DNA of 64,000 nucleotides from Embiotoca jacksoni (taxonomy: Eukaryota; Chordata; Actinopteri; Embiotocidae). The position numbers and the translations under genes are program-made. The notes under the pieces are model-generated. The model saw nothing but the letters and a program-made list of their open reading frames with translations, searched no databases and was not told the DNA's origin. Below are positions 18,101-33,560 of the stretch, one piece after another. Every line of letters starts with the position of its first letter. Positions within the stretch are counted from its first letter, which is position 1. The stretch lies in assembly GCA_022577435.1 (NCBI GenBank), contig JAKOON010000014.1, positions 46,001-110,000 of the forward strand, read 5' to 3'.

Positions 18101-21100
18101 TATAGTGTGACTATATCATATTATAGACGAGATGCTATAGTATGACTTTATATCATGTTATAGACGACATGATATAGTATGACTTTATATCATATTTTAG
18201 GCGACATGCTATAGTATGACTTTATATCATATTATAGACGACATGCTATAGTATTACTTTATATCATATTATAGACGACATGCTATAGTGTGACTATATC
18301 ATATTATAGACGACATGCTATAGTATGACTTTATATCATGTTATAGACGACATGATATAGTATGACTTTATATCATATTTTAGACGACATGCTATAGTAT
18401 GACTTTATATCATATTACAGACGACATGCTATAGTATGACTTTATATCATATTTTAGACGACATGCTATAGTGTGACTTTATATCATATTGCAGACGACA
18501 TGCTATAGCATGACTATGTCATATTATAGACGACATGCTATAGTATGACTATATCATATTATAGACGACATGCTATAGCGTGACTTTATATCATGTTATA
18601 GAAGACATGCTGTAGTGTGACTTTAAATCATATTATAGACGACATGCTATAGTATGACTATATCATGTTATAGACGACATGCTATAGTGTCACTTTATAT
18701 CATATTATAGACGACATGCTATAGTATGACTTTATATCATATTATAGACGACATGCTATAGTATGACTATATCATATTATAGACGACATGCTATAGTGTG
18801 ACTTTATATCATATTATAGACGACATGCTATAGTGTGACTATATCATATTATAGACGACATGCTATAGTATGACTTTATATCATGTTATAGACGACATGA
18901 TATAGTATGACTTTATATCATATTTTAGGCGACATGCTATAGTATGACTTTATATCATATTATAGACGACATGCTATAGTATGACTTTATATCATATTAT
19001 AGACGACATGCTATAGTGTGACTATATCATATTATAGACGACATGCTATAGTATGACTTTATATCATGTTATAGACGACATGATATAGTATGACTTTATA
19101 TCATATTTTAGACGACATGCTATAGTATGACTTTATATCATATTACAGACGACATGCTATAGTATGACTTTATATCATATTTTAGACGACATGCTATAGT
19201 ATGACTTTATATCATATTGCAGACGACATGCTATAGCATGACTATATCATATTATAGACGACATGCTATAGTATGACTTTATTTCATGTTATAGACGACA
19301 TGCTATAGTATGACTATATCATATTATAGACGACATGCTATAGTGTGACTTTATATCATGTTATAGACGACATGCTATAGTGTGACTATATCATATTATA
19401 GACGAGATGCTATAGTATGACTTTATATCATGTTATAGACGACATGATATAGTATGACTTTATATCATATTTTAGGCGACATTCTATAGTATGACTTTAT
19501 ATCATATTATAGACGACATGCTATAGTCTGACTTTATATCATATTTTAGACGACATGCTATAGTGTGACTTTATATCATATTATAGACGACATGCTATGG
19601 TATGACTTTATATCATGTTATAGACGACATGCTATAGTGTGACTTTATATCATATTATAGACGACATGCTATAGTATGACTTTATATCATGTCATAGGCG
19701 ACATGCTATAGTGTGACTTTATATCATATTATAGACATGCTATAGTATGACTTTATATCATATTATAGACGACATGCTATAGTATGACTTTATATCATAT
19801 TATAGACGACATGCTATAGTGACTTTATATCATATTATAGACGACATGCTATATTGTGACTATATCATATTATAGACGACATGCTATAGTATGACTTTAT
19901 ATCATGTTATAGACTACATGATATAGTATGACTTTATATCATATTTTAGACGACATGCTATAGTGTGACTTTATATCATATTGCAAACGACATGCTATAG
20001 CATGACTATGTCATATTATAGACGACATGCTATAGTATGACTATATCATATTATAGACGACATGCTATAGCGTGACTTTATATCATGTTATAGAAGACAT
20101 GCTGTAGTGTGACTTTAAATCATATTATAGACGACATGCTATAGTATGACTATATCATGTTATAGACGACATGCTATAGTGTCACTTTATATCATATTAT
20201 AGACGACATGCTATAGTATGACTTTATATCATATTATAGACGACATGCTATAGTATGACTATATCATATTATAGACGACATGCTATAGTGTGACTTTATA
20301 TCATATTATAGACGACATGCTATAGTGTGACTATATCATATTATAGACGACATGCTATAGTATGACTTTATATCATGTTATAGACGACATGCTATAGTAT
20401 GACTATATCATATTATAGACGACATGCTATAGTGTGACTTTATATCATGTTATAGACGACATGCTATAGTGTGACTATATCATATTATAGACGAGATGCT
20501 ATAGTATGACTTTATATCATGTTATAGACGACATGATAAGTATGACTTTATATCATATTTTAGGCGACATGCTATAGTATGACTTTATATCATATTATAG
20601 ACGACATGCTATAGTATTACTTTATATCATATTATAGACGACATGCTATAGTGTGACTATATCATATTATAGACGACATGCTATAGTATGACTTTATATC
20701 ATGTTATAGACGACATGATATAGTATGACTTTATATCATATTTTAGACGACATGCTATAGTATGACTTTATATCATATTACAGACGACATGCTATAGTAT
20801 GACTTTATATCATATTTTAGACGACATGCTATAGTGTGACTTTATATCATATTGCAGACGACATGCTATAGCATGACTATGTCATATTATAGACGACATG
20901 CTATAGTATGACTATATCATATTATAGACGACATGCTATAGCGTGACTTTATATCATGTTATCAGAAGACATGCTGTAGTGTGACTTTAAATCATATTAT
21001 AGACGACATGCTATAGTATGACTATATCATGTTATAGACGACATGCTATAGTGTCACTTTATATCATATTATAGACGACATGCTATAGTATGACTTTATA

Positions 21101-22640
21101 TCATATTATAGACGACATGCTATAGTATGACTATATCATATTATAGACGACATGCTATAGTGTGACTTTATATCATATTATAGACGACATGCTATAGTGT
21201 GACTATATCATATTATAGACGACATGCTATAGTATGACTTTATATCATGTTATAGACGACATGATATAGTATGACTTTATATCATATTTTAGGCGACATG
21301 CTATAGTATGACTTTATATCATATTATAGACGACATGCTATAGTATGACTTTATATCATATTATAGACGACATGCTATAGTGTGACTATATCATATTATA
21401 GACGACATGCTATAGTATGACTTTATATCATGTTATAGACGACATGATATAGTATGACTTTATATCATATTTTAGACGACATGCTATAGTATGACTTTAT
21501 ATCATATTACAGACGACATGCTATAGTATGACTTTATATCATATTTTAGACGACATGCTATAGTATGACTTTATATCATATTGCAGACGACATGCTATAG
21601 CATGACTATATCATATTATAGACGACATGCTATAGTATGACTTTATTTCATGTTATAGACGACATGCTATAGTATGGACTATATCATATTATAGACGACA
21701 TGCTATAGTGTGACTTTATATCATGTTATAGACGACATGCTATAGTGTGACTATATCATATTATAGACGAGATGCTATAGTATGACTTTATATCATGTTA
21801 TAGACGACATGATATAGTATGACTTTATATCATATTTTAGGCGACATTCTATAGTATGACTTTATATCATATTATAGACGACATGCTATAGTCTGACTTT
21901 ATATCATATTTTAGACGACATGCTATAGTGTGACTTTATATCATATTATAGACGACATACCTATAGTATGACTTTATATCATGTTATAGGCGACATGCTA
22001 TAGTGTGACTTTATATCATATTATAGACATGCTATAGTATGACTTTATATCATATTATAGACGACATGCTATAGTATGACTTTATATCATGTTATAGAAG
22101 ACATGCTGTAGTGTGACTTTAAATCATATTATAGACGACATGCTATAGTATGACTATATCATGTTATAGACGACATGCTATAGTGTCACTTTATATCATA
22201 TTATAGACGACATGCTATAGTATGACTTTATATCATATTATAGACGACATGCTATAGTATGACTATATCATATTATAGACGACATGCTATAGTGTGACTT
22301 TATATCATATTATAGACGACATGCTATAGTGTGACTATATCATATTATAGACGACATGCTATAGTATGACTTTATATCATGTTATAGACGACATGCTATA
22401 GTATGACTATATCATATTATAGACGACATGCTATAGTGTGACTTTATATCATGTTATAGACGACATGCTATAGTGTGACTATATCATATTATAGACGAGA
22501 TGCTATAGTATGACTTTATATCATGTTATAGACGACATGATATAGTATGACTTTATATCATATTTTAGGCGACATGCTATAGTATGACTTTATATCATAT
22601 TATAGACGACATGCTATAGTATTACTTTATATCATATTAT
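9150..22640. repeat. 2,253-bp higher-order repeat domain
   Basis: Rare monomer variants recur at a fixed 2,253-bp period. The variant TAGTATTACTTTAT has its TATTAC at 10,149, 12,402, 14,655, 17,019, 18,252, 20,615 and 22,620. The variant GTCATAGGCGAC is at 9,150, 11,477, 13,730, 16,094, 17,327 and 19,691. Intervals are 2,253, or 2,327 and 2,364 (2,253 plus two or three 37-bp monomers), or 1,233 (a shortened copy with 1,020 bp lost). One unit holds about 62 monomers and contains an internal related segment: AGACATGCTGTAG recurs 872 bp apart (10,506 versus 9,634; 12,759 versus 11,887). The last copies, from about 22,080, are rearranged. Confidence 0.88.
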
Positions 22641-23699
22641 AGACGACATGCTATAGTGTGACTATATCATATTATAGACGACATGCTATAGTATGACTTT
22701 ATATCATGTTATAGACGACATGATATAGTATGACTTTATATCATATTTTAGACGACATGCTATAGTATGACTTTATATCATATTACAGACGACATGCTAT
22801 AGTATGACTTTATATCATATTTTAGACGACATGCTATAGTGTGACTTTATATCATATTGCAGACGACATGCTGTAGTGTGACTTTAAATCATATTATAGA
22901 CGACATGCTATAGTATGACTATATCATGTTATAGACGACATGCTATAGTATGACTATATCATATTATAGACGACATGCTATAGTGTGACTTTATATCATA
23001 TTATAGACGACATGCTATAGTGTGACTATATCATATTATAGACGACATGCTATAGTATGACTTTATATCATGTTATAGACGACATGATATAGTATGACTT
23101 TATATCATATTTTAGGCGACATGCTATAGTATGACTTTATATCATATTATAGACGACATGCTATAGTATGACTTTATATCATATTATAGACGACATGCTA
23201 TAGTGTGACTATATCATATTATAGACGACATGCTATAGTATGACTTTATATCATGTTATAGACGACATGATATAGTATGACTTTATATCATATTTTAGAC
23301 GACATGCTATAGTATGACTTTATATCATATTACAGACGACATGCTATAGTATGACTTTATATCATATTTTAGACGACATGCTATAGTATGACTTTATATC
23401 ATATTGCAGACGACATGCTATAGCATGACTATATCATATTATAGACGACATGCTATAGTATGACTTTATTTCATATTATAGACGACATGCTATAGTATGA
23501 CTATATCATATTATAGACGACATGCTATAGTGTGACTTTATATCATGTTATAGACGACATGCTATAGTGTGACTATATCATATTATAGACGAGATGCTAT
23601 AGTATGACTTTATATCATGTTATAGACGACATGATATAGTATGACTTTATATCATATTTTAGGCGACATTCTATAGTATGACTTTATATCATATTATAG

Positions 23700-26600
23700 A
23701 CGACATGCTATAGTCTGACTTTATATCATATTTTAGACGACATGCTATAGTGTGACTTTATATCATATTATAGACGACATGCTATGGTATGACTTTATAT
23801 CATGTAATAGACGACATGCTATAGTGCGACTTTATATCATATTATAGACGACATACTATAGTATGACTTTATATCATGTTATAGGCGACATGCTATAGTG
23901 TGACTTTATATCATATTATAGACATGCTATAGTATGACTTTATATCATATTATAGACGACATGCTATAGTATGACTTTATATCATATTATAGACGACATG
24001 CTATAGTGACTTTATATCATATTATAGACGACATGCTATATTGTGACTATATCATATTATAGACGACATGCTATAGTATGACTTTATATCATGTCATAGA
24101 CGACATGATATAGTATGACTTTATATCATATTTTAGACGACATGCTATAGTCTGACTTTATATCATATTACAGACGACATGCTATAGTATGACTTTATAT
24201 CATATTTTAGACGACATGCTATAGTGTGACTTTATATCATATTGCAGACGACATGCTATAGCATGACTATATCATATTATAGACGACATGCTATAGTATG
24301 ACTATATCATATTATAGACGACATGCTATAGTGTGACTTTATATCATGTTATAGAAGACATGCTATAGTGTGACTTTAAATCATATTATAGACGACATGC
24401 TATAGTATGACTATATCATGTTATAGACGACATGCTATAGTGTCACTTTATATCATATTATAGACGACATGCTATAGTATGACTTTATATCATATTATAG
24501 ACGACATGCTATAGTATGACTATATCATATTATAGACGACATGCTATAGTGTGACTTTATATCATATTATAGACGACATGCTATAGTGTGACTATATCAT
24601 ATTATAGACGACATCCTATATTATGACTTTATATCATGTTATAGACGACATGATATAGTATGACTTTATATCATATTTTAGACGACATGCTATAGTATGA
24701 CTTTATATCATATTACAGACGACATGCTATAGTATGACTTTATATCATATTTTAGACGACATGCTATAGTATGACTTTATATCATATTGCAGACGACATG
24801 CTATAGCATGACTATATCATATTATAGACGACATGCTATAGTATGACTTCATTTCATATTATAGACGACATGCTATAGTATGACTATATCATATTATAGA
24901 CGACATGCTATAGTGTGACTTTATATCATGTTATAGACGACATGCTATAGTGTGACTATATCATATTATAGACGAGATGCTATAGTATGACTTTATATCA
25001 TGTTATAGACGACATGATATAGTATGACTTTATATCATATTTTAGGCGACATGCTATAGTATGACTTTATATCATATTATAGACGACATGCTATAGTATG
25101 ACTTTATATCATATTTTAGACGACATCCTATAGTATGACTTTATATCATATTGCAGACGACATGCTATAGCATGACTATATCATATTATAGACGACATGC
25201 TATAGTATGACTTTATTTCATATTATAGACGACATGCTATAGTATGACTATATCATAATATAGACGACATGCTATAGTGTGACTTTATATCATGTTATCG
25301 ACGACATGCTATAGTATGACTATATCATATTATAGACGAGATGCTATAGTATGACTTTATATCATATTATAGACATGCTATAGTATGACTTTATATCATA
25401 TTATAGACGACATGCTATAGTATGACTTTATATCATATTATAGACGACATGCTATAGTGACTTTATATCATATTATAGACGACATGCTATATTGTGACTA
25501 TATCATATTATAGACGACATGCTATAGTATGACTTTATATCATATTATAGACGACATGCTATAGTGTGACTTTATATCATATTATAGACGACATGCTATA
25601 GTGTGACTTTATATCATATTATAGACGACATGCTATAGTATGACTTTATATCATGTTATAGACGACATGCTATAGTATGACTATATCATATTATAGACGA
25701 CATGCTATAGTGTGACTTTATATCATGTTATAGACGACATGCTATAGTGTGACTATATCATATTATAGACGAGATGCTATAGTATGACTTTATATCATGT
25801 TATAGACGACATGATATAGTATGACTTTATATCATATTTTAGGCGACATGCTATAGTATGACTTTATATCATATTATAGACGACATGCTATAGTATGACT
25901 TTATATCATATTATAGACGACATGCTATAGTCTGACTTTATATCATATTTTAGACGACATGCTATAGTGTGACTTTATATCATATTATAGACGACATGCT
26001 ATGGTATGACTTTATATCATGTAATAGACGACATGCTATAGTGCGACTTTATATCATATTATAGACGACATACTATAGTATGACTTTATATCATGTTATA
26101 GGCGACATGCTATAGTGTGACTTTATATCATATTATAGACATGCTATAGTATGACTTTATATCATATTATAGACGACATGCTATAGTATGACTTTATATC
26201 ATATTATAGACGACATGCTATAGTGACTTTATATTATATTATAGACGACATGCTATATTGTGACTATATCATATTATAGACGACATGCTATAGTATGACT
26301 TTATATCATGTCATAGACGACATGATATAGTATGACTTTATATCATATTTTAGACGACATGCTATAGTCTGACTTTATATCATATTACAGACGACATGCT
26401 ATAGTATGACTTCATATCATATTTTAGACGACATGCTATAGTGTGACTTTATATTATATTGCAGACGACATGCTATAGCATGACTATATCATATTATAGA
26501 CGACATGCTATAGTATGACTATATCATATTATAGACGACATGCTATAGTGTGACTTTATATCATGTTATAGAAGACATGCTATAGTGTGACTTTAAATCA

Positions 26601-27580
26601 TATTATAGACGACATGCTATAGTATGACTATATCATGTTATAGACGACATGCTATAGTGTCACTTTATATCATATTATAGACGACATGCTATAGTATGAC
26701 TTTATATCATATTATAGACGACATGCTATAGTATGACTATATCATATTATAGACGACATGCTATAGTGTGACTTTATATCATATTATAGACGACATGCTA
26801 TAGTGTGACTATATCATATTATAGACGACATGCTATATTATGACTTTATATCATGTTATAGACGACATGATATAGTATGACTTTATATCATATTTTAGAC
26901 GACATGCTATAGTATGACTTTATATCATATTACAGACGACATGCTATAGTATGACTTTATATCATATTTTAGACGACATGCTATAGTATGACTTTATATC
27001 ATATTGCAGACGACATGCTATAGCATGACTATATCATATTATAGACGACATGCTATAGTATGACTTCATTTCATTTTATAGACGACATGCTATAGTATGA
27101 CTATATCATATTATAGACGACATGCTATAGTGTGACTTTATATCATGTTATAGACGACATGCTATAGTGTGACTATATCATATTATAGACGAGATGCTAT
27201 AGTATGACTTTATATCATGTTATAGACGACATGATATAGTATGACTTTATATCATATTTTAGGCGACATGCTATAGTATGACTTTATATCATATTATAGA
27301 CGACATGCTATAGTATGACTTTATATCATATTTTAGACGACATCCTATAGTATGACTTTATATCATATTGCAGACGACATGCTATAGCATGACTATATCA
27401 TATTATAGACGACATGCTATAGTATGACTTTATTTCATATTATAGACGACATGCTATAGTATGACTATATCGTAATATAGACGACATGCTATAGTGTGAC
27501 TTTATATCATGTTATCGACGACATGCTATAGTATGACTATATCATATTATAGACGAGATGCTATAGTATGACTTTATATC
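23700..27580. repeat. Two-copy ~2,218-bp satellite block
   Basis: The rare marker GTAATAGACGACATGC followed by GTGCGAC is at 23,803 and 26,021, 2,218 bp apart. A CTATATTATGAC variant is at 24,616 and 26,833, 2,217 bp apart. The copies run from about 23,700 to 25,360 and from about 25,918 to 27,580, then diverge. The same marker order is at 4,972, so an older relative of this block lies in the first 7 kb. Confidence 0.75.
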
Positions 27581-29239
27581 ATATTTTAGACGACATGCTA
27601 TAGTGTGACTTTATATCATATTATAGACGACATGCTATGGTATGACTTTATATCATGTTATAGACGACATGCTATAGTGTGACTTTATATCATATTATAG
27701 ACGACATGCTATAGTATGACTTTATATCATGTTATAGGCGACATGCTATAGTGTGACTTTATATCATATTATAGACATGCTATAGTATGACTTTATATCA
27801 TATTATAGACGACATGCTATAGTATGACTTTATATCATATTATAGACGACATGCTATAGTGACTTTATATCATATTATAGACGACATGCTATATTGTGAC
27901 TATATCATATTATAGACGACATGCTATAGTATGACTTTATATCATGTTATAGACGACATGATATAGTATGACTTTATATCATATTTTAGACGACATGCTA
28001 CAGTGTGACTTTATAACATATTGCAGACGACATGCTATAGCATGACTATGTCATATTATAGACGACATGCTATAGTATGACTATATCATATTATAGACGA
28101 CATGCTATAGCGTGACTTTATATCATGTTATAGAAGACATGCTGTAGTGTGACTTTAAATCATATTATAGACGACATGCTATAGTATGACTATATCATGT
28201 TATAGACGACATGCTATAGTGTCACTTTATATCATATTATAGACGACATGCTATAGTATGACTTTATATCATATGATAGACGACATGCTATAGTATGACT
28301 ATATCATATTATAGACGACATGCTATAGTGTGACTTTATATCATATTATAGACGACATGCTATAGTGTGACTATATCATATTATAGACGACATGCTATAG
28401 TATGACTTTATATCATGTTATAGACGACATGCTATAGTATGACTATATCATATTATAGACGACATGCTATAGTGACTTTATATCATGTTATAGACGACAT
28501 GCTATAGTGTGACTATATCATATTATAGACGAGATGCTATAGTATGACTTTATATCATGTTATAGAGGACATGATATAGTATGACTTTATATCATATTTT
28601 AGGCGACATGCTATAGTATGACTTTATATCATATTATAGACGACATGCTATAGTATGACTTTATATCATATTTTAGACGACATGCTATAGTATGACTTTA
28701 TATCATATTGCAGACGACATGCTATAGCATGACTATATCATATTATAGACGACATGCTATAGTATGACTTTATTTCATATTATAGACGACATGCTATAGT
28801 ATGACTATATCATATTATAGACGACATGCCATAGTGTGACTTTACATCATGTTATAGACGACATGCTATAGTGTGACTATATCATATTATAGACGAGATG
28901 CTATAGTATGACTTTACATCATGTTATAGACGACATGATATAGTATGACTTTATATCATATTTTAGGCGACATGCTACAGCATGACTTTATATCATATTA
29001 TAGACGACATGCTATAGTGTGACTTTATATCATGTTATAGAAGACATGCTATAGTGTGACTTTAAATCATATTATAGACGACATGCTATAGTATGACTAT
29101 ATCATGTTATAGACGACATGCTATAGTGTCACTTTAGATCATATTATAGACGACATGCTATAGTATGACTTTATATCATATTATAGACGACATGCTATAG
29201 TATGACTAGATCATATTATAGACGACATGCTATAGTGTG

Positions 29240-32200
29240 ACTTTATATCATATCATAGACGACATGCTATAGTGTGACTATATCATATTATAGACGACAT
29301 GCTATAGTATGACTTTATATCATGTTATAGACGACATGATATAGTATGACTTTATATCATATTTTAGACGACATGCTATAGTATGACTTTATATCATATT
29401 ACAGACGACATGCTATAGTATGACTTTACATAATATTACAGACGACATGCTATAGCATGACTTTATATCATATTTTAGACGACATGCTATAGTGTGACTT
29501 TATATCATATTGCAGACGACATGCTATAGCATGACTATATCATATTATAGACGACATGCTATAGTATGACTATATCATATTATAGACGACATGCTATAGT
29601 GTGACTTTATATCATGTTATAGAAGACATGCTATAGTGTGACTTTAAATCATATTATAGACGACATGCTATAGTAAGACTATATCATGTTATAGACGACA
29701 TGCTATAGTGTCACTTTATATCATATTATAGACGACATGCTATAGTATGACTTTATATCATATTATAGACGACATGCTATAGTATGACTATGTCATATTA
29801 TAGACGACATGCTATAGTGTGACTTTATATCATGTTATAGACGACATGCTATAGTGTGACTATATCATATTATAGACGACAGGCTATAGTATGACTTTAT
29901 ATCATGCTATAGACGACATGCTATAGTATGACTATATGATATTATAGACGACATGCTATAGTGTGACTTTATATCATGTTATAGACGACATGCTATAGTG
30001 TGACTATATCATATTATAGACGAGATGCTATAGTATGACTTTATATCATGTTATAGACGACATGATATAGTATGACTTTATATCATATTTTAGGCGACAT
30101 GCTATAGTATGACTTTATATCATATTATAGACGACATGCTATAGTGTGACTTTATATCATATTACAGACGACATGCTATAGTGCGACTTTATATCATATT
30201 ATAAACGACATGCTATGGTATGACTTTATATCATGTTATAGACGACATGCTATAGTGTGACTTTATATCATATTAAAGACGACATGCTACAGTATGACTT
30301 TATATCATGTTATAGGCGACATGCTATAGTGTGACTTTATATCATATTAAAGACATGCTATAGTATGACTTTATATCATGTTATAGACGACATGCTATAG
30401 TGTGACTTTATATCATGTTATAGACGACATGCTAGTGTGACTTTATATCATATTATAGACGACATGCTATAGCATGACTTTATATCATGTTATAGACGAC
30501 ATGCTATAGTGTGACTTTATATCATATTCTAGACGACATGCTATAGTATGACTTTATATCATCTTTTAGACGACATGCTATAGTGTGACTTTATATCATA
30601 TTTTAGACGACATGCTTTAGTGTGACTTTATATCATATTATAGACGACATGGTATGGTATGACTTTATATCATGTTATAGGCGACATGCTATAGTGTGAC
30701 TTTATATCATATTATAGACATGCTATAGTATGACTTTATATCATATTATAGACGACATGCTATAGTGACTTTATATCATATTATAGACGACATGCTATAT
30801 TGTGACTATATCATATTATAGACGACATGCTATAGTATGACTTTATATCATGTCATAGACGACATGATATAGTATGACTTTATATCATATTTTAGACGAC
30901 ATGCTATAGTATGACTTTATATCATATTACAGACGACATGCTATAGTATGACTTTATATCATATTTTAGACGACATGCTATAGTGTGACTTTATATCATA
31001 TTGCAGACGACATGCTATAGCATGACTATATCATATTATAGACGACATGCTATAGTATGACTATATCATATTATAGACGACATGCTATAGTGTGACTTTA
31101 TATCATGTTATAGAAGACATGCTATAGTGTAACTTTAAATCATATTATAGACGACATGCTATAGTATGACTATATCATGTTATAGAAGACATGCTATAGT
31201 GTGACTTTAAATCATATTATAGACGACATGCTATAGTATGACGATATCATATTATAGACGACATGCTATAGTATGACTTTATATCATATTATAGACGACA
31301 TGCTATAGTATGACTATATCATATTATAGACGACATGCTATAGTGTGACTTTATATGATATTATAGACGACATGCTATAGTGTGACTATATCATATTACA
31401 GACGACATGCTATAGTATGACTTTATATCATGTTATAGACGACATGATATAGTATGACTTTATATCATATTTTAGACGACATGCTATAGTATGACTTTAT
31501 ATCATATTACAGACGACATGCTATAGTATGACTTTACATAATATTACAGACGACATGCTATAGCATGACTTTATATCATATTTTAGACGACATGCTATAG
31601 TGTGACTTTATATCATATTGCAGACGACATGCTATAGCATGACTATATCATATTATAGACGACATGCTATAGTATGACTATATCATATTATAGACGACAT
31701 GCTATAGTGTGACTTTATATCATGTTATAGAAGACATGCTATAGTGTGACTTTAAATCATATTATAGACGACATGCTATAGTAAGACTATATCATGTTAT
31801 AGACGACATGCTATAGTGTCACTTTATATCATATTATAGACGACATGCTATAGTATGACTTTATATCATATTATAGACGACATGCTATAGTATGACTATG
31901 TCATATTATAGACGACATGCTATAGTGTGACTTTATATCATGTTATAGACGACATGCTATAGTGTGACTATATCATATTATAGACGACAGGCTATAGTAT
32001 GACTTTATATCATGCTATAGACGACATGCTATAGTATGACTATATCATATTATAGACGACATGCTATAGTGTGACTTTATATCATGTTATAGACGACATG
32101 CTATAGTGTGACTATATCATATTATAGACGAGATGCTATAGTATGACTTTATATCATGTTATAGACGACATGATATAGTATGACTTTATATCATATTTTA

Positions 32201-33560
32201 GGCGACATGCTATAGTATGACTTTATATCATATTATAGACGACATGCTATAGTGTGACTTTATATCATATTACAGACGACATGCTATAGTGCGACTTTAT
32301 ATCATATTATAAACGACATGCTATGGTATGACTTTATATCATGTTATAGACGACATGCTATAGTGTGACTTTATATCATATTAAAGACGACATGCTACAG
32401 TATGACTTTATATCATGTTATAGGCGACATGCTATAGTGTGACTTTATATCATATTAAAGACATGCTATAGTATGACTTTATATCATGTTATAGACGACA
32501 TGCTATAGTGTGACTTTATATCATGTTATAGACGACATGCTAGTGTGACTTTATATCATATTATAGACGACATGCTATAGCATGACTTTATATCATGTTA
32601 TAGACGACATGCTATAGTGTGACTTTATATCATATTCTAGACGACATGCTATAGTATGACTTTATATCATCTTTTAGACGACATGCTATAGTGTGACTTT
32701 ATATCATATTTTAGACGACATGCTTTAGTGTGACTTTATATCATATTATAGACGACATGGTATGGTATGACTTTATATCATGTTATAGGCGACATGCTAT
32801 AGTGTGACTTTATATCATATTATAGACATGCTATAGTATGACTTTATATCATATTATAGACGACATGCTATAGTGACTTTATATCATATTATAGACGACA
32901 TGCTATATTGTGACTATATCATATTATAGACGACATGCTATAGTATGACTTTATATCATGTCATAGACGACATGATATAGTATGACTTTATATCATATTT
33001 TAGACGACATGCTATAGTATGACTTTATATCATATTACAGACGACATGCTATAGTATGACTTTATATCATATTTTAGACGACATGCTATAGTGTGACTTT
33101 ATATCATATTGCAGACGACATGCTATAGCATGACTATATCATATTATAGACGACATGCTATAGTATGACTATATCATATTATAGACGACATGCTATAGTG
33201 TGACTTTATATCATGTTATAGAAGACATGCTATAGTGTAACTTTAAATCATATTATAGACGACATGCTATAGTATGACTATATCATGTTATAGAAGACAT
33301 GCTATAGTGTGACTTTAAATCATATTATAGACGACATGCTATAGTATGACGATATCATATTATAGACGACATGCTATAGTATGACTTTATATCATATTAT
33401 AGACGACATGCTATAGTATGACTATATCATATTATAGACGACATGCTATAGTGTGACTTTATATGATATTATAGACGACATGCTATAGTGTGACTATATC
33501 ATATTACAGACGACATGCTATAGTATGACTTTATATCATGTTATAGACGACATGATATAG
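29240..33560. repeat. 2,108-bp satellite duplication
   Basis: Three independent rare variants recur 2,108 bp apart: TTACATAATATTAC at 29,426 and 31,534, GCTAGTGTGAC at 30,431 and 32,539, and GTAACTTTAAATC at 31,129 and 33,237. The equal spacing shows two tandem copies without net indels. TTACATAATATTAC appears once more at about 35,170, marking a partial third relative. Confidence 0.82.
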
